This document shows positions 37,065 to 47,904 of a DNA stretch of 64,000 nucleotides, one piece after another. This DNA is from Leuconostoc citreum (lineage in GTDB: Bacteria > Bacillota > Bacilli > Lactobacillales > Lactobacillaceae). Location: the NCBI RefSeq assembly GCF_004354555.1, contig NZ_PUFH01000005.1:496001-560000 (forward strand), written 5' to 3'. The position numbers and the translations under genes are program-made. Under the pieces are notes generated by a model that did no database searches, had not been told where the DNA came from, and saw only the letters and a list, made by a program, of their open reading frames with translations. The stretch's first letter is position 1; each line of letters starts with the position of its first letter.

Positions 37065-37526
37065 CTACAACCAATTGAGCGTGGTTTCTCCGGTACTCGT
37101 TTGATCAAGTGACAGTTCACTAATTGTTGGTTGGTCAAAAACCGGTAGCATGGCCATAAAAGTTGGTGGGGTTACCATGTCTTTTAATGCCTCACGCGTC
37201 GTCCAAAAAATATGCCCCTCACGACTAGTCTTGATATCGCCATGATAGTGGTTCGTTTTGAACAACATCACAATATATCGACCATTTGCTGTCAAAGGCC
37301 ACTCTTTAATACCTACAAATCTCAAATGATTAACATGTAAGCCTGTCTCTTCAAAAGCCTCACGAATCACACTGGCAACAATTGTCTCACCATTTTCAAT
37401 ATGACCACCAGGAAATGTCACCCCAGGCCAAGCAGGATTTTTGCGATCTTCAACCAAAATTTCTTTTGTTTTTGGATTTTCAATCATAATCATATTCGTT
37501 AATTCAATCGGTATTGTACGGTCCAT
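37065..37526 (-). CDS. Nudix hydrolase (8-oxo-dGTP diphosphatase-like)
   Basis: A 153-residue Nudix protein. The box reads GHIENGE...REAFEETGL (about 42-64), with all GX5EX7REUXEEXGU residues present. PGVTFPGGHIE precedes it, as in MutT/YtkD-like proteins that clean oxidised or surplus nucleoside triphosphates. The substrate is inferred. It sits between purH and purD on the same strand, after a terminator and with a TATACT -10-like sequence (37544-37549) close to its AAGGAG site, so it is probably expressed separately from the big operon. Confidence 0.85.
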   Translation of the reverse strand: MDRTIPIELTNMIMIENPKTKEILVEDRKNPAWPGVTFPGGHIENGETIVASVIREAFEETGLHVNHLRFVGIKEWPLTANGRYIVMLFKTNHYHGDIKTSREGHIFWTTREALKDMVTPPTFMAMLPVFDQPTISELSLDQTSTGETTLNWL

Positions 37527-37553
37527 AATAACTCCTTATCAAAAGTATAGCAT

Positions 37554-37585
37554 AAAAAAAACACCCATTAGTGGCTGGGTGTTTT
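37554..37585 (-). terminator. Terminator of the purEKCSQLFMNH operon
   Basis: On the minus strand AACACCCA-loop-TGGGTGTT is followed by a run of eight T, 10 bp after the purH stop. Confidence 0.88.
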
Positions 37586-37593
37586 AGCTAATT

Positions 37594-39120
37594 TTAGTGC
37601 TTAAAATGACGTGTACCTGAAAAGACTAAGGCAATGCCTAATTCATCTGCTTTGGCAATTGAATCTTTGTCTTTAATAGAGCCTCCTGGTTCAACAACGG
37701 CTCTAATACCATTTTCTGCCGCATACTGTACTGAATCATCCATTGGGAAGAATGCATCAGACGCCAAAACAGCTTCATCAAAGCCAGACTTAACTGCCGC
37801 TTTTTGGATTGCATAAACTACGGAGTCAATACGGTTAGGCTGACCTGCACCCATACCTAAAGTCTGCCCATCACGGGCAACAATAATTGCATTTGATTTC
37901 ACATGTTTAACAACTTTTTGCGCAAAAATCATGGCACGTAACTGTGCCTCAGTCGGCTGTACTTTTGACACAACTTCAAAGTTAGCTTTTGATTCAGTAT
38001 ACAAATCACGTTCTTGCACAACAACACCGCCTAATACAGATGACACTTCTAACTTTTGCGGTACGGTTGTCGTAAATGGTACCGTCAACAAACGCAAATT
38101 CTTTTTAGCTGACAGAATGTCAAACGCTTCCGGTGTAAAGCTTGGTGCAATAATAATTTCCAAGAAAATAGCGTGCATTTTTTCAGCAGTAGCAGCATCC
38201 ACTTCACGATTCAAAGCCACAATACCGCCAAAGATAGAAACATCATCTGCAGCAAAAGCCTTATCCCAAGCTGTTTCAATTGTTGATCCCTGGCCGATAC
38301 CTGCAGGATTCATATGCTTAACAGTCACAACCGTTGTTTCTTCGAATTCAGCAATAATACGTAACGCAGCATCCGCATCGCGAATGTTATTATAAGACAA
38401 TTGTTTACCGTGCAAAATATTGGCATTCAAAACAGAATAATCTTCAGGCAAAGCTGTTTTGTAAGCTGCTGCTTTTTGATGTGGGTTTTCGCCATAACGC
38501 ATATCATCAAACTTTTCATAAGGTAGCGTCAAGTTATTTGGAAATTCTGATACAGTCAAATAGTCAGCAATTAATGCATCGTAAGCTGCCGTATGTTGAA
38601 ACACTTTGGCTGCCAATGATTTACGGTAATCAGCATCTACTGAACCAGACTGTAACTTATCTACGACGACATCATAATCGGCGGGATCAACAATCGGCAA
38701 AACACCAGCAAAATTTTTTGCGGCTGATCGTAACATTGAAGGACCACCAATATCAATATTTTCAATGGCCTCAGCTTCTGTCACACCGTCTTTTTGAATT
38801 GTTGACTTGAAAGGATACAAATTAACAACTACCATATCAATTGGTGTAATGTCGAATTCCGCCAGTTTTGCCATATGTTCTGGTAAATCGCGACGCGCTA
38901 ACAAGCCTGCATGAACACGGGGATGCAATGTCTTAACACGCCCATCCAACATTTCCGGAAAATCAGTCACATCGTCAATGGCGATCACATCCAAACCGGC
39001 TGCTGCCAGTACACGATGTGTCCCACCTGTTGACACCAATTCATAACCCAAAGCCACCAATTTTTCGGCAAATGGGACAAGTCCTGTTTTATCTGAAACA
39101 CTCAATAATGCACGGGTCAT
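37594..39120 (-). CDS. purH: Bifunctional AICAR transformylase / IMP cyclohydrolase
   Basis: A 508-residue enzyme catalysing the last two steps to IMP. The N-terminal MGS-like cyclohydrolase domain has [14 protein letters not shown] near 29-42 and [18 protein letters not shown] near 61-78. The C-terminal transformylase domain has the [11 protein letters not shown] motif near 268-278 (usually KHNNPCG) and SDAFFPMDD near 449-457. It overlaps purN by 4 bp and is last in the operon. Confidence 0.96.
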   Translation of the reverse strand: MTRALLSVSDKTGLVPFAEKLVALGYELVSTGGTHRVLAAAGLDVIAIDDVTDFPEMLDGRVKTLHPRVHAGLLARRDLPEHMAKLAEFDITPIDMVVVNLYPFKSTIQKDGVTEAEAIENIDIGGPSMLRSAAKNFAGVLPIVDPADYDVVVDKLQSGSVDADYRKSLAAKVFQHTAAYDALIADYLTVSEFPNNLTLPYEKFDDMRYGENPHQKAAAYKTALPEDYSVLNANILHGKQLSYNNIRDADAALRIIAEFEETTVVTVKHMNPAGIGQGSTIETAWDKAFAADDVSIFGGIVALNREVDAATAEKMHAIFLEIIIAPSFTPEAFDILSAKKNLRLLTVPFTTTVPQKLEVSSVLGGVVVQERDLYTESKANFEVVSKVQPTEAQLRAMIFAQKVVKHVKSNAIIVARDGQTLGMGAGQPNRIDSVVYAIQKAAVKSGFDEAVLASDAFFPMDDSVQYAAENGIRAVVEPGGSIKDKDSIAKADELGIALVFSGTRHFKH

Positions 39121-39707
39121 TTTAAAAATACTCCTTCGTTAAGTAACTTTTCTAAGGTATTAGGGTATAAAACATGTTCAACATGATGAATACGTGTCTC
39201 TAAATCAAGCAAGGTATCACTAGAAAAACGTGGCACAGATTGTTGCGCAATAATTTCACCTGTGTCAATGCCATTATCGACAAAGTGCACTGTAACACCA
39301 GTCTCATCAACACCGGATTCATAAGCATCCAAGATACTATGTCGTCCAGGAAACTGAGGTAACAGTGCTGGATGTAAGTTGACAATTTTGCCAGCATAAG
39401 CATCAATGAGTTTTGGTGTTAAAATACGCATATAACCTGCTAGTAAAATACCATCCACTTCATCTTGGGTGAGTTGATCCAAGATTACCTGTTCAGCATC
39501 GATTTTTGTATCATAATCTGAATATTTAATAAAAGTTGCTGGTACACCAAATAATTTGGCCAAATTTAATGCCCCTGCACTTGATTTGTCAACAATCAAG
39601 CGCACGACTTCAGCATTTAACTGACGTTGTAAAATGGCATCATGTAACGCTTGAAAATTTGTCCCAGTACCGGAAGCAAATATTGCTAACTTGACTTTTC
39701 TTACCAT
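39117..39707 (-). CDS. purN: Phosphoribosylglycinamide formyltransferase
   Basis: About 196 residues from ATG 39707, chosen because the family begins (M)[20 protein letters not shown]; the frame extends 18 bp upstream into purM. It transfers formyl from 10-formyl-THF to GAR. Visible: [22 protein letters not shown] near 90-102, and [14 protein letters not shown] near 111-124 (the usual catalytic HPSLLP reads HPALLP). [16 protein letters not shown] and the ATG overlapping purM by 7 bp complete the picture. Confidence 0.95.
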   Translation of the reverse strand: MVRKVKLAIFASGTGTNFQALHDAILQRQLNAEVVRLIVDKSSAGALNLAKLFGVPATFIKYSDYDTKIDAEQVILDQLTQDEVDGILLAGYMRILTPKLIDAYAGKIVNLHPALLPQFPGRHSILDAYESGVDETGVTVHFVDNGIDTGEIIAQQSVPRFSSDTLLDLETRIHHVEHVLYPNTLEKLLNEGVFLK

Positions 39708-40738
39708 GGGGCATCCCCAGTCCACACAACAGGGTTATCTTGACGTGACGTCATTTGCCCAATGACAAATGCAGATTGACCACTTTCTGACAGCATTGTC
39801 AAAACACGTTGTTTATCTGCTGGTTTGATAATTAATACCATGCCTAAGCCATTGTTAAAAGTCAATAACATATCTTCGATTGACAACTGACCTGCCGACT
39901 GTAAAGTATTGAAAATTGATAAAATTGGCCAACTACCCCAAGCAATTTCTGCTGATAGCTGTGATGAAAACGCTCGTGGTAGATTTTCAGTGATGCCACC
40001 ACCAGTAATATGTGCCATCGATTGAACTAAACCAGCGGATACCAGTGGCCAAACTGCTGCCGCATACAATGCAGTAGGTGTCATTAGTGCTGTCTTTTGT
40101 TCGTCAGGTAATGCATTAAAGTCATCTGCTGTTTGTATACCTAATACGTGGCGCACTAGTGAATAACCATTTGAGTGAATGCCAGAAGATGGTAGGCCAA
40201 TTAAAACATCACCAACACTAGCATTGTCAGGCCTCAACAATTGTGCCTTTTCAGCAATGCCAACTGCAAAGGCTGCAAGATCATAATGATTTGGTGCATA
40301 TAAACCGGGTAGTTCCGCACTCTCACCACCAATTAACGCCATACCTGATGCTTTTGCTGCTTTTGCAATACCTGTGACAATTTCAGCGACGATTTCTGGT
40401 CGCATCTTATCTACAGCTAAGTAATCCAACATAAAAGCTGGCTTAGCCCCTTGCGCCAAAATATCATTAGCCACCATGGCTACCAAATCTTGGCCAATTG
40501 TTTGATGTTGATTGGCTGCAATAGCTAATAATAATTTTGTGCCAACACCATCAGCCCCAGAAACCAATACCGGATTTTTATAGTTTTGTCCCAAAGCAAA
40601 GGCTGCCCCAAAACCACCTATACCATCCAAAACATTTGGTGTGTATGTATCAGCCACTGCATCTTTCATTAACTCAACAGCACGTTCGCCTGCCTTAATG
40701 TCAACACCAGCTTGTTGATAAGCATTTTGTTCACTCAT
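39701..40738 (-). CDS. purM: Phosphoribosylformylglycinamidine cyclo-ligase (AIR synthetase)
   Basis: A 345-residue enzyme forming AIR from FGAM. Visible: YQQAGVDIKAGERAV at the N-terminus, VSGADGVGTKLLLA near 59-72, VAMVANDILAQGAKPAFMLDYLA (key NDILAQGAKPAFMLDYLA), GGESAELPGLY near 138-148 and HITGGGITENLPRA near 243-256. It overlaps purF and purN. Confidence 0.95.
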   Translation of the reverse strand: MSEQNAYQQAGVDIKAGERAVELMKDAVADTYTPNVLDGIGGFGAAFALGQNYKNPVLVSGADGVGTKLLLAIAANQHQTIGQDLVAMVANDILAQGAKPAFMLDYLAVDKMRPEIVAEIVTGIAKAAKASGMALIGGESAELPGLYAPNHYDLAAFAVGIAEKAQLLRPDNASVGDVLIGLPSSGIHSNGYSLVRHVLGIQTADDFNALPDEQKTALMTPTALYAAAVWPLVSAGLVQSMAHITGGGITENLPRAFSSQLSAEIAWGSWPILSIFNTLQSAGQLSIEDMLLTFNNGLGMVLIIKPADKQRVLTMLSESGQSAFVIGQMTSRQDNPVVWTGDAPW

Positions 40739-42357
40739 GCTTCTACTCCCTGAATTGTTTGTGAATCTAAATGAATTGTCCCATCATCCTGTAAGGCTTC
40801 ATTTCGCAATGAAGCAACTTGTCTCGGATGGTATGTTGTCGTTGGTTCTTCAGTAAAATCAACACTACCCGCTGCAATAAACTGAGATAAACTTGCTTCA
40901 TAATCATAAATTGGACTGGGATAATGACCGTCAAAATAAGCCGTTGTTAAGCCTGTGCCTTTCCCGTCATAAGGTAAATCAATTGCTTTAACAAGTGCCT
41001 TAACCGATAAGAAACCAAGCGAATCTGCTTCAATTTTTGTACGCATTTCGTCTAACGTGTTATTGGCACCCATTAATTCATCGGTTGTTTGCATATCAAT
41101 ACCATAAAAAGATGGAAACTTGAATACTGGACTAGCAATGCGGACATGCACCGACTTGGCGCCAGCTTCTTTTAACATGCGTATGATATACATTGATGTT
41201 GTCCCACGAACAATCGAATCATCAACTAAGACCACGTTTTTATTGCGAACAACATCCTTCACTGCACTCAATTTCATGCGAACAGCACGTTCACGTTTAT
41301 CTTGAGTTGGCTCAATAAACGTACGCGCAATATACTGATTTTTCACTAAACCTAATTCGTTTGGTAGGCCAGTTGCTTCCGCAAAACCAGCGGCCGCTGA
41401 TAAACTAGAATTTGGTACACCTACCACAATATCTGCTTCAGGTACAGGTTGCTCCGCTGCCAAAGCTGCCCCCATACGTTTACGTGCTTTGTGGACATTG
41501 ACACCATAAATCGTTGAGTCTGGCCTTGCAAAATAGATATATTCCATCGCGTCAATATTCAATGTGGTTTTATCGGTATAGGTGTCAATAGTCAAACCAT
41601 CATCATTAATGATTAGTAATTCCCCTGGTTGTACATCACGCACGAAACGTGCCCCAATAACATCTAAAGCAGCTGTTTCCGAAGTAACAATATAATTTCC
41701 TTCTGGCATTTGTCCGACAACAAAAGGACGGAATGCATGTGGATCAAGTGCGGCATATAATCCTTCAGGCGTCAGCAGCAAATATGCAAAGCCACCTTTC
41801 ACAGTGTTTAATGATTCTTTTAACTTATCCACAAATGTAGTCGCTTTAGAACGGCGAATTAAATGCAGAAGAATTTCTGAATCTGATGAACTTTGGAAAA
41901 TTGAACCGTCTTCTTCCAGTTGCTCTCTCAGTGACATCGCATTCGTCAAATTACCGTTATGAGCTAAAGCCAGTTGCATATCATGAAAGTTCACCATTAA
42001 AGGTTGAATATTTTCAACACCGTGTGATCCGGCAGTTGCATAACGTACATGCCCAATCGCACTCTTGCCCACTAAAGCTTTGATACGTTCAGGGTCGCGG
42101 AAAACATCGCTTAGTAAACCCAAGCCTCGTTCTTGCCATAAATGGCCATTGTTATTGGCGACAATTCCTGCCCCTTCTTGACCACGATGTTGCAAGGCAT
42201 GCAACCCATAATAGGTTAACTGGGCCGCATCCTCGCATCCCCAGACACCAAAAATACCACATTCTTCATTTAAACTACGTACATTGACACGCGTCTTTTC
42301 GCTTTCACGGGCATGTTGTTCTATCGCTTGCTTTTGCGCTATGCTTTTAATTGACAT
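40735..42357 (-). CDS. purF: Amidophosphoribosyltransferase
   Basis: A 540-residue committing enzyme of purine synthesis that makes phosphoribosylamine from PRPP and glutamine. An N-terminal nucleophile glutaminase domain begins at Cys33 (ECGIFGVWG), with RYATAGSHG and LAHNGNL following. A phosphoribosyltransferase domain with [14 protein letters not shown] lies near 373-386. The 32 residues before Cys33 would be a propeptide much longer than the 11 residues of the B. subtilis enzyme. AGGAGAG lies about 8 bp before ATG 42357, supporting this start. It overlaps the purL stop by 19 bp. Confidence 0.95.
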   Translation of the reverse strand: MSIKSIAQKQAIEQHARESEKTRVNVRSLNEECGIFGVWGCEDAAQLTYYGLHALQHRGQEGAGIVANNNGHLWQERGLGLLSDVFRDPERIKALVGKSAIGHVRYATAGSHGVENIQPLMVNFHDMQLALAHNGNLTNAMSLREQLEEDGSIFQSSSDSEILLHLIRRSKATTFVDKLKESLNTVKGGFAYLLLTPEGLYAALDPHAFRPFVVGQMPEGNYIVTSETAALDVIGARFVRDVQPGELLIINDDGLTIDTYTDKTTLNIDAMEYIYFARPDSTIYGVNVHKARKRMGAALAAEQPVPEADIVVGVPNSSLSAAAGFAEATGLPNELGLVKNQYIARTFIEPTQDKRERAVRMKLSAVKDVVRNKNVVLVDDSIVRGTTSMYIIRMLKEAGAKSVHVRIASPVFKFPSFYGIDMQTTDELMGANNTLDEMRTKIEADSLGFLSVKALVKAIDLPYDGKGTGLTTAYFDGHYPSPIYDYEASLSQFIAAGSVDFTEEPTTTYHPRQVASLRNEALQDDGTIHLDSQTIQGVEA

Positions 42358-44561
42358 GCGAGACTCTCCTGATATACCTTTTTTGTTGCTGTACGAGATA
42401 GCATAATGGTTTGATTGGTTGTCACTACTTTTAGGACGTCATCATCTGTCACAATACCAATTTTAGTTGCTTGTGTCCCTGCTAATTGTTCAAACGCTTC
42501 GGCTTTTTCGGCCGCTACGCTGACAACAAAACGGCTTGGTGTTTCGGCAAATAAATACTTATCTGCCTGTTTTGTCTGAACATCAAAACTCAAATCACCA
42601 GCGAAACTACTTTCAAGCAAACCAACAATTAACCCCCCCTCTGATAAATCATGCGCACTCGATAACAGTTGCTTTGAAATAGCTGAATAAACTAATTTTT
42701 GGGCAGCTATTTCGGCTGTGTCGTCAAACGCAAATAATTGACCTGTTAACTCACCGTGCTGCATCTTTTGAATTTCTGATCCATTAAAACTGTCATTGGT
42801 TTCACCAATAACGTAAATGCTATCACCAGCATGCTTAAAATCAACCGTTGTCGCATTTGTAATATCAGATAACAGACCAACCATGCCAATCATTGGTGTT
42901 GGATAAATCGCCTGACCATCCGTTTCGTTATACAGTGACACATTTCCTGAAATAATTGGTGTATTGAGTTGCTTTGCTAACGCGTTAATACCGGCTGCCG
43001 CTTGATCGAGTTCATAATATACTTCTGGATTGTCTGGTGAACCAAAGTTCAAACCATCAGTAATGCCAATTGGCAAAGCGCCTGTTGCCACAATATTACG
43101 AGCAGCTTCAGCCACAGCCATCTGGGCGCCTACAAATGGATCCAAATAAAGATAACGTGCATTCACGTCTGTAGTCATAGCTAACGCTTTTTTTGTACCA
43201 CGTACGCGTACCAAACTGGCGTCACCACCTGGTTTAATGGCCGTATCAGCACGTACCATTGAATCAAAATGACGGAATAACGCGGTTTTAGAAGCAATGG
43301 TTGGTTGCGCAATCAAGTCTAAAATTGTTTGTTTCACGTCGTTAACGGCTGGTTCAAACTGTGCTGATGAAAATCCAGCGATGCGCTTAGGTTCAGCCAT
43401 TGGCAAATTTTGCTTCGGTGCATGTGTCAAAAAGTCAATTGGTACATCAGCAACTATTTCATCATCAAAGGTTAAAATATAGCGACCATTATCAGTGACA
43501 TTACCAATGATTACTGCATCCAAATCAGCGGCTTGGAACAAATCAATTATTGCCTGTTCCTCACCACGTTTAACAACGAGTAGCATCCGTTCTTGTGATT
43601 CTGACAACATCAATTCATACGGTGTCATGTTTGTTTCACGTTGTGGCACACTATCAAGATTAAGCGTGATACCCATACCCGCTTTTGCTGCCATTTCCGA
43701 ACTTGAAGATAACAAGCCAGCCGCACCCATATCTTGAATACCGACAATAATATCAGAATGTTCACGCACAGCTTGCAACGTTGCATCCATGACTAATTTC
43801 TCTAAAAATGGATCACCAACCTGAACAGCCGAACGATCTGACTCATGTGCTGTTGAAAATTCAGCTGATGCAAACGACGCGCCATTGATACCATCTCGCC
43901 CTGTTTTAGCGCCTACATAAATAATTGAATTACCAACGCCCTTCGCTTGCCCAACTTGCATAGCTGCTTGATCCATCAGGCCAACAGCCATCACGTTAAC
44001 TAGCGGATTGCCTGCGTATACCGGATCAAAACTAATTTCACCACCAACTGTTGGGATACCAATGGCATTGCCATAACCGGCAATACCGGCAATTACCCCA
44101 TCAACAATGTGTCGTGTATGTGCATCATCTAGTTCCCCAAAACGAAGCGAATCAAGCACTGCAATTGGTTGTGCACCCATTGAGAAGATATCACGTAAAA
44201 TGCCACCGACACCAGTCGCAGCACCCTCATAAGGTTCTACAAAACTTGGATGATTATGGCTTTCAGCTTTGAATACAACTGCTTGCCCATCCCCAATATC
44301 TAAAATACCAGCACCCTCACCTGGCCCTTGCAATACCCGTTCATTAGTTGACCAAAATTTTCGTAAAATCGGTTTTGATTTTTTATAGGAAACATGTTCC
44401 GACCACATACCAGAAAAAATACCTGTTTCTGTAAAATTGGGCAATCGTTTTAGTTCAGATACAATCAGCTCATATTCAGCTTCAGTTAATCCCCATTGTG
44501 TATATATTTTTGAATCACGAACTTGCTCAGGTGTAAGTTCATTATTAGTGACCGTTGTCAT
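42339..44561 (-). CDS. purL: Phosphoribosylformylglycinamidine synthase, large subunit
   Basis: About 740 residues, the small-type PurL that works with PurS and PurQ to make FGAM. Visible: [13 protein letters not shown] near 52-64, [25 protein letters not shown] (key ESHNHPS), [30 protein letters not shown] and [12 protein letters not shown] in the N-half. A second half has [12 protein letters not shown] and [20 protein letters not shown] 44561 is preferred over 44579 because AAAGG lies between them. Confidence 0.96.
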   Translation of the reverse strand: MTTVTNNELTPEQVRDSKIYTQWGLTEAEYELIVSELKRLPNFTETGIFSGMWSEHVSYKKSKPILRKFWSTNERVLQGPGEGAGILDIGDGQAVVFKAESHNHPSFVEPYEGAATGVGGILRDIFSMGAQPIAVLDSLRFGELDDAHTRHIVDGVIAGIAGYGNAIGIPTVGGEISFDPVYAGNPLVNVMAVGLMDQAAMQVGQAKGVGNSIIYVGAKTGRDGINGASFASAEFSTAHESDRSAVQVGDPFLEKLVMDATLQAVREHSDIIVGIQDMGAAGLLSSSSEMAAKAGMGITLNLDSVPQRETNMTPYELMLSESQERMLLVVKRGEEQAIIDLFQAADLDAVIIGNVTDNGRYILTFDDEIVADVPIDFLTHAPKQNLPMAEPKRIAGFSSAQFEPAVNDVKQTILDLIAQPTIASKTALFRHFDSMVRADTAIKPGGDASLVRVRGTKKALAMTTDVNARYLYLDPFVGAQMAVAEAARNIVATGALPIGITDGLNFGSPDNPEVYYELDQAAAGINALAKQLNTPIISGNVSLYNETDGQAIYPTPMIGMVGLLSDITNATTVDFKHAGDSIYVIGETNDSFNGSEIQKMQHGELTGQLFAFDDTAEIAAQKLVYSAISKQLLSSAHDLSEGGLIVGLLESSFAGDLSFDVQTKQADKYLFAETPSRFVVSVAAEKAEAFEQLAGTQATKIGIVTDDDVLKVVTTNQTIMLSRTATKKVYQESLACQLKA

Positions 44562-44620
44562 ACGTCTATTGCCTTTCATATCTTAGCTATTTAAAACTCG
44601 TTAATCGGTTGATTGAAAAA

Positions 44621-45289
44621 TTAAGCCTTTGTGAGAATCCCTGATAAAATACTTTTAAAGAATTTTTGCCCATCAATATTTCCCGTTACTTGATCAACTG
44701 CTCTTTCTGGGTGTGGCATCATACCAAAAACATTCCCCTTCTCATTCATAATACCGGCAATATCATGTGCTGAACCATTTGGGTTATCAACATAACGAAA
44801 AACAATTTGGTGATTTTCTTCAAGTTTGTCCAAAGTTGTTTCATCAGCGAAATAATTTCCCTCACCATGAGCAATAGGAATTAAAATCGTATCGTCATTG
44901 TCATAAGCGTTGGTATAGGCCGTATTAGGATTAGCAATTTCTAACTCAACTTCATCGCAGATAAATCCTGGTGTTGCGTTCATCAATAATTGGCCGGGTA
45001 ACAAACCTGCTTCAGTTAAAATTTGAAAGCCATTACAAACGCCAACAATCAGTTTACCGGCATTAGCGGCCTGTGTAACTGCCGACATGATTGGTGAAAA
45101 ATGGGCAATAGCGCCTGTTCTAAGATAATCACCATAAGAAAAACCACCTGGTAAAAAAATAGCATCAAAACCAGTAAGATCATTTTTTTTGGCGGAAATA
45201 ATTTGCGCATCAACGCCAAAATCTTGCAGTGCGTATAACATATCAAAGTCGCAGTTTGATCCAGGAAAACTAATAACTGCCGCTTTCAT
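44621..45289 (-). CDS. purQ: Phosphoribosylformylglycinamidine synthase, glutaminase subunit
   Basis: A 222-residue class I glutamine amidotransferase supplying ammonia to PurL. Visible: [14 protein letters not shown] at the N-terminus, [16 protein letters not shown] near 45-60, the nucleophile in [18 protein letters not shown] (Cys near 86), and the His/Glu dyad in MPHPERAVD near 195-203. It overlaps purS by 4 bp; 59 bp separate it from purL. Confidence 0.95.
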   Translation of the reverse strand: MKAAVISFPGSNCDFDMLYALQDFGVDAQIISAKKNDLTGFDAIFLPGGFSYGDYLRTGAIAHFSPIMSAVTQAANAGKLIVGVCNGFQILTEAGLLPGQLLMNATPGFICDEVELEIANPNTAYTNAYDNDDTILIPIAHGEGNYFADETTLDKLEENHQIVFRYVDNPNGSAHDIAGIMNEKGNVFGMMPHPERAVDQVTGNIDGQKFFKSILSGILTKA

Positions 45290-45552
45290 AGCGTCACCTC
45301 ATCTTCTACCAAACTCAAGTCAAAGCGATAGGTTTCTGTATTTTGGTTGATTAACAAAGCAGTCGTAAAACTCTCTACTTCAGCTGTAGCAGCATCAACA
45401 TCTTTAGCGTTTAATTTTACTTCGAAGTATTTACCCTGTGTCACTTGTGAAATGCCTGCATAGTCCATACGGTGCAAGGCTGATTTAATCACCTCACCCT
45501 GCGGGTCTAAAATCGATGGCTTATAAGTAACATAGATTTTTGCTAAATACAT
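45286..45552 (-). CDS. purS: Phosphoribosylformylglycinamidine synthase, PurS subunit
   Basis: About 88 residues. PurS bridges PurL and PurQ. Visible: [24 protein letters not shown] (key [12 protein letters not shown]) and the C-terminal [11 protein letters not shown] 45552 is chosen because GAGGAG lies just upstream within the longer frame. It follows purC by 11 bp. Confidence 0.93.
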   Translation of the reverse strand: MYLAKIYVTYKPSILDPQGEVIKSALHRMDYAGISQVTQGKYFEVKLNAKDVDAATAEVESFTTALLINQNTETYRFDLSLVEDEVTL

Positions 45553-45563
45553 GAATTTTCTCC

Positions 45564-46307
45564 TCAATCTTCCTGTTCTAAACGTGTTAAAACATCTTGA
45601 TAGCCAATGGTCACATCACCAGAATGCTGACGAAATACATCTTTATCAAGTGATGCACCTGTACGCATATCGACAAGTCGCATATTATCTGGTGATAATT
45701 CATCTGCTAAAATCACTTTACCGGCTCGTGTACGACCAAATTCTAACTTGAAGTCAACTAGATGAATCCCAATTTTTTCAAAACGTGCGCGTAATAATTG
45801 GTTCACATCTTGTGATTTTTGACGTAGTTGTGCCAATTCAACCGCGTTAGCATAACCCAAAGCTAAGATTTGTGAGTCATTGATAAATGGATCATCTAAT
45901 GCATCAGATTTATAATAAAACTCTTGGACGGTTGGCGTTAATTGTTGCATAGGTGTGACGTCAAACTTACTAACAAAGTGTCCTGACGCATAATTTCGTG
46001 TCACAACTTCAATTGGTAGAATATCTAATGTAGTGACTAACTCATCTGTTTTGGAAACTGCTGTTAAATAATGATTTTCAATACCGTTTTGAGTGAGATA
46101 ATCAAACAGCAGATGACTAATCGCACTATTGAGTTCACCCTTACCTGCAATCATTTCTTTAACTTTACCGTTCAAAGCGGTTGCCTGATCCATATAATGT
46201 ACCCAAAGAATATCTGAATCATTTGTTTGAAATACCTGTTTAGCTTTGCCCTGATAACGCAATGCTTGCTTTTCAATTGTTTGCCCTTGATAATCAATGC
46301 TGACCAT
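45564..46307 (-). CDS. purC: SAICAR synthetase
   Basis: About 247 residues from ATG 46307, which has GGGGAG upstream. It joins CAIR and aspartate. Visible: RYQGKAKQVFQT near 15-26 (usually YEGKAKxxY), HYMDQATALNG, IEVVTRNYASGHFV near 103-116 and VDFKLEFGRTRAGKVILADELSPDNMRL (key DFKLEFG, ADELSPDNMR). It overlaps the purK stop by 14 bp. Confidence 0.95.
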   Translation of the reverse strand: MVSIDYQGQTIEKQALRYQGKAKQVFQTNDSDILWVHYMDQATALNGKVKEMIAGKGELNSAISHLLFDYLTQNGIENHYLTAVSKTDELVTTLDILPIEVVTRNYASGHFVSKFDVTPMQQLTPTVQEFYYKSDALDDPFINDSQILALGYANAVELAQLRQKSQDVNQLLRARFEKIGIHLVDFKLEFGRTRAGKVILADELSPDNMRLVDMRTGASLDKDVFRQHSGDVTIGYQDVLTRLEQED

Positions 46308-47409
46308 GTGTTTCTCCCCATTTTCGTAAAGCACTAATGTTTTCTTTGCCTAAAACAGTAATATGACCCATTTTGCGATTGGCCTTAATTGTTGCTTTAC
46401 CATAATCATGAAAATGCCATTCTGGATGATTAACCAGGTCTTCACGAGCTTGCGTCAATTCATCACCCAGTAAATTTAACATCAGCGAAGGCTCATATAA
46501 TGTCACATCAGACAACGGTAAACCTGTAATACTTCTAATATGTCCTTCAAACTGAGAAATAGACGTTGCTTCAATCGTATAGTGGCCTGAATTATGTGGG
46601 CGTGGTGCCAGTTCATTAACCCAAACCTGACTGCCATTAACAAATAACTCAATACCAAGCACACCACGTAACGTTAATGCTTCAGCAATACGGGTGGCAA
46701 TACGTTCGATATTTTCAGTATCCTCACTGCTAATTGCTGCAGGTGCATCACTTGTTTTCAAAATATGATTGACATGCACGTTCTCAGCAATTGGCCAATG
46801 GGTCACCTGACCTTTTGCATCACGGGCAACCATGATACTCAATTCTTTTTTAAATGGGACACACTGTTCTAAAATTAACTGACCACTAGGCCAATTGTTT
46901 AATAAGTCAGCCACATCATGATCATTATTTATTGACCATTGGCCGTGACCGTCATAACCACCACTAACCGTTTTTAAAATAGCTGGTAAGGTAACTTGTT
47001 TAATCGCCGCTTTAAACATTGCTGGTGAATCCACGGCCACAAAATTAGCAACTGGCACCTTAGCAATATCTCGAATAAATGACTTTTCCGTCAACCGATT
47101 ACTTGTTATTTCAAGTAATTTTGTCCCTTGCGGCAAGGCAACCTTTTGCTGTGACAATGCCGCTACATCAACGTTTTCAAATTCGTATGTCAACACATCA
47201 CTACGTTCAGATAATTGCGTTAAAGCAACGATATCGTTATAGGCAGCGACAATTTGAAAGTCTGCAACCTGACCTGCTGGTGCTGCTGGCGTTGGATCTA
47301 ACACCCCAACTTTATAACCCATTGCTTTAGCAGAAAGAGCCATCATTTGACCTAATTGTCCCCCACCAATAATGCCTATTGTGGCTGGCGGTAATATTGG
47401 TGAAGTCAT
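46294..47409 (-). CDS. purK: N5-carboxyaminoimidazole ribonucleotide synthase
   Basis: A 371-residue ATP-grasp enzyme converting AIR to N5-CAIR. Visible: IGIIGGGQLGQMMALSAKAMGY (key GGGQLGQMM), LTYEFENVDV near 73-82, LKTVSGGYDGHGQW near 139-152 and VNELAPRPHNSGHYTIEA near 267-284 (key NELAPRPHNSGH). It overlaps purE by 4 bp. Confidence 0.95.
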   Translation of the reverse strand: MTSPILPPATIGIIGGGQLGQMMALSAKAMGYKVGVLDPTPAAPAGQVADFQIVAAYNDIVALTQLSERSDVLTYEFENVDVAALSQQKVALPQGTKLLEITSNRLTEKSFIRDIAKVPVANFVAVDSPAMFKAAIKQVTLPAILKTVSGGYDGHGQWSINNDHDVADLLNNWPSGQLILEQCVPFKKELSIMVARDAKGQVTHWPIAENVHVNHILKTSDAPAAISSEDTENIERIATRIAEALTLRGVLGIELFVNGSQVWVNELAPRPHNSGHYTIEATSISQFEGHIRSITGLPLSDVTLYEPSLMLNLLGDELTQAREDLVNHPEWHFHDYGKATIKANRKMGHITVLGKENISALRKWGETHGQH

Positions 47410-47891
47410 ATTAAGTCATCCTCACTATCTACTGACTGTTGCGTTTGCCTTGCACGAAATGTTGTTAGTGCTTTCAAAATTGTATTGTCTTGTAAGGCAA
47501 TGATTTGCGCTGCTAATAACGCTGCATTCTTAGCGCCCGCTTCTCCAATGGCTACTGTAGCTACTGGTATGCCTGCTGGCATTTGCACAATAGACAGTAA
47601 CGAATCAATGCCATTTAAAGCATGTGATTGCATTGGAACACCAATAACTGGCACTAACGTATTAGCGGCTAACATACCAGGTAAATGTGCTGCACCACCA
47701 GCACCAGCAATAATAGCTTTTAAACCTTTGTTTTGTGCTTGTTGCCCAAACACTTGTAAGTGTTGAGGCATACGATGCGCTGAAATAATATGTTTTTCGT
47801 ATGTCACACCTAATTCATCCAACAATACTGTTGTCTTTTGCATTGCTGGCCAATCACTCGTTGATCCCATGACAACTGCAACCTGAGCCAT
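47406..47891 (-). CDS. purE: N5-CAIR mutase
   Basis: About 161 residues from ATG 47891, which has GGAGGG upstream; the ATG at 47903 carries that site inside its codons and is rejected. It converts N5-CAIR to CAIR. Visible: VVMGSTSDWPAMQKT near 5-19, HIISAHRMPQHL near 36-47 and AGAGGAAHLPGMLA near 64-77. The first gene of the operon, it is preceded by a PurBox promoter. A PurBox-like core overlaps the region just before its ribosome-binding site. Confidence 0.95.
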   Translation of the reverse strand: MAQVAVVMGSTSDWPAMQKTTVLLDELGVTYEKHIISAHRMPQHLQVFGQQAQNKGLKAIIAGAGGAAHLPGMLAANTLVPVIGVPMQSHALNGIDSLLSIVQMPAGIPVATVAIGEAGAKNAALLAAQIIALQDNTILKALTTFRARQTQQSVDSEDDLI

Positions 47892-47904
47892 AAATCCCTC
47901 CATT

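Noticed and set aside
37931-38395. 154-codon plus-strand frame opposite purH
   Set aside because: Antisense shadow; amino-acid pattern mirrors purH codons.
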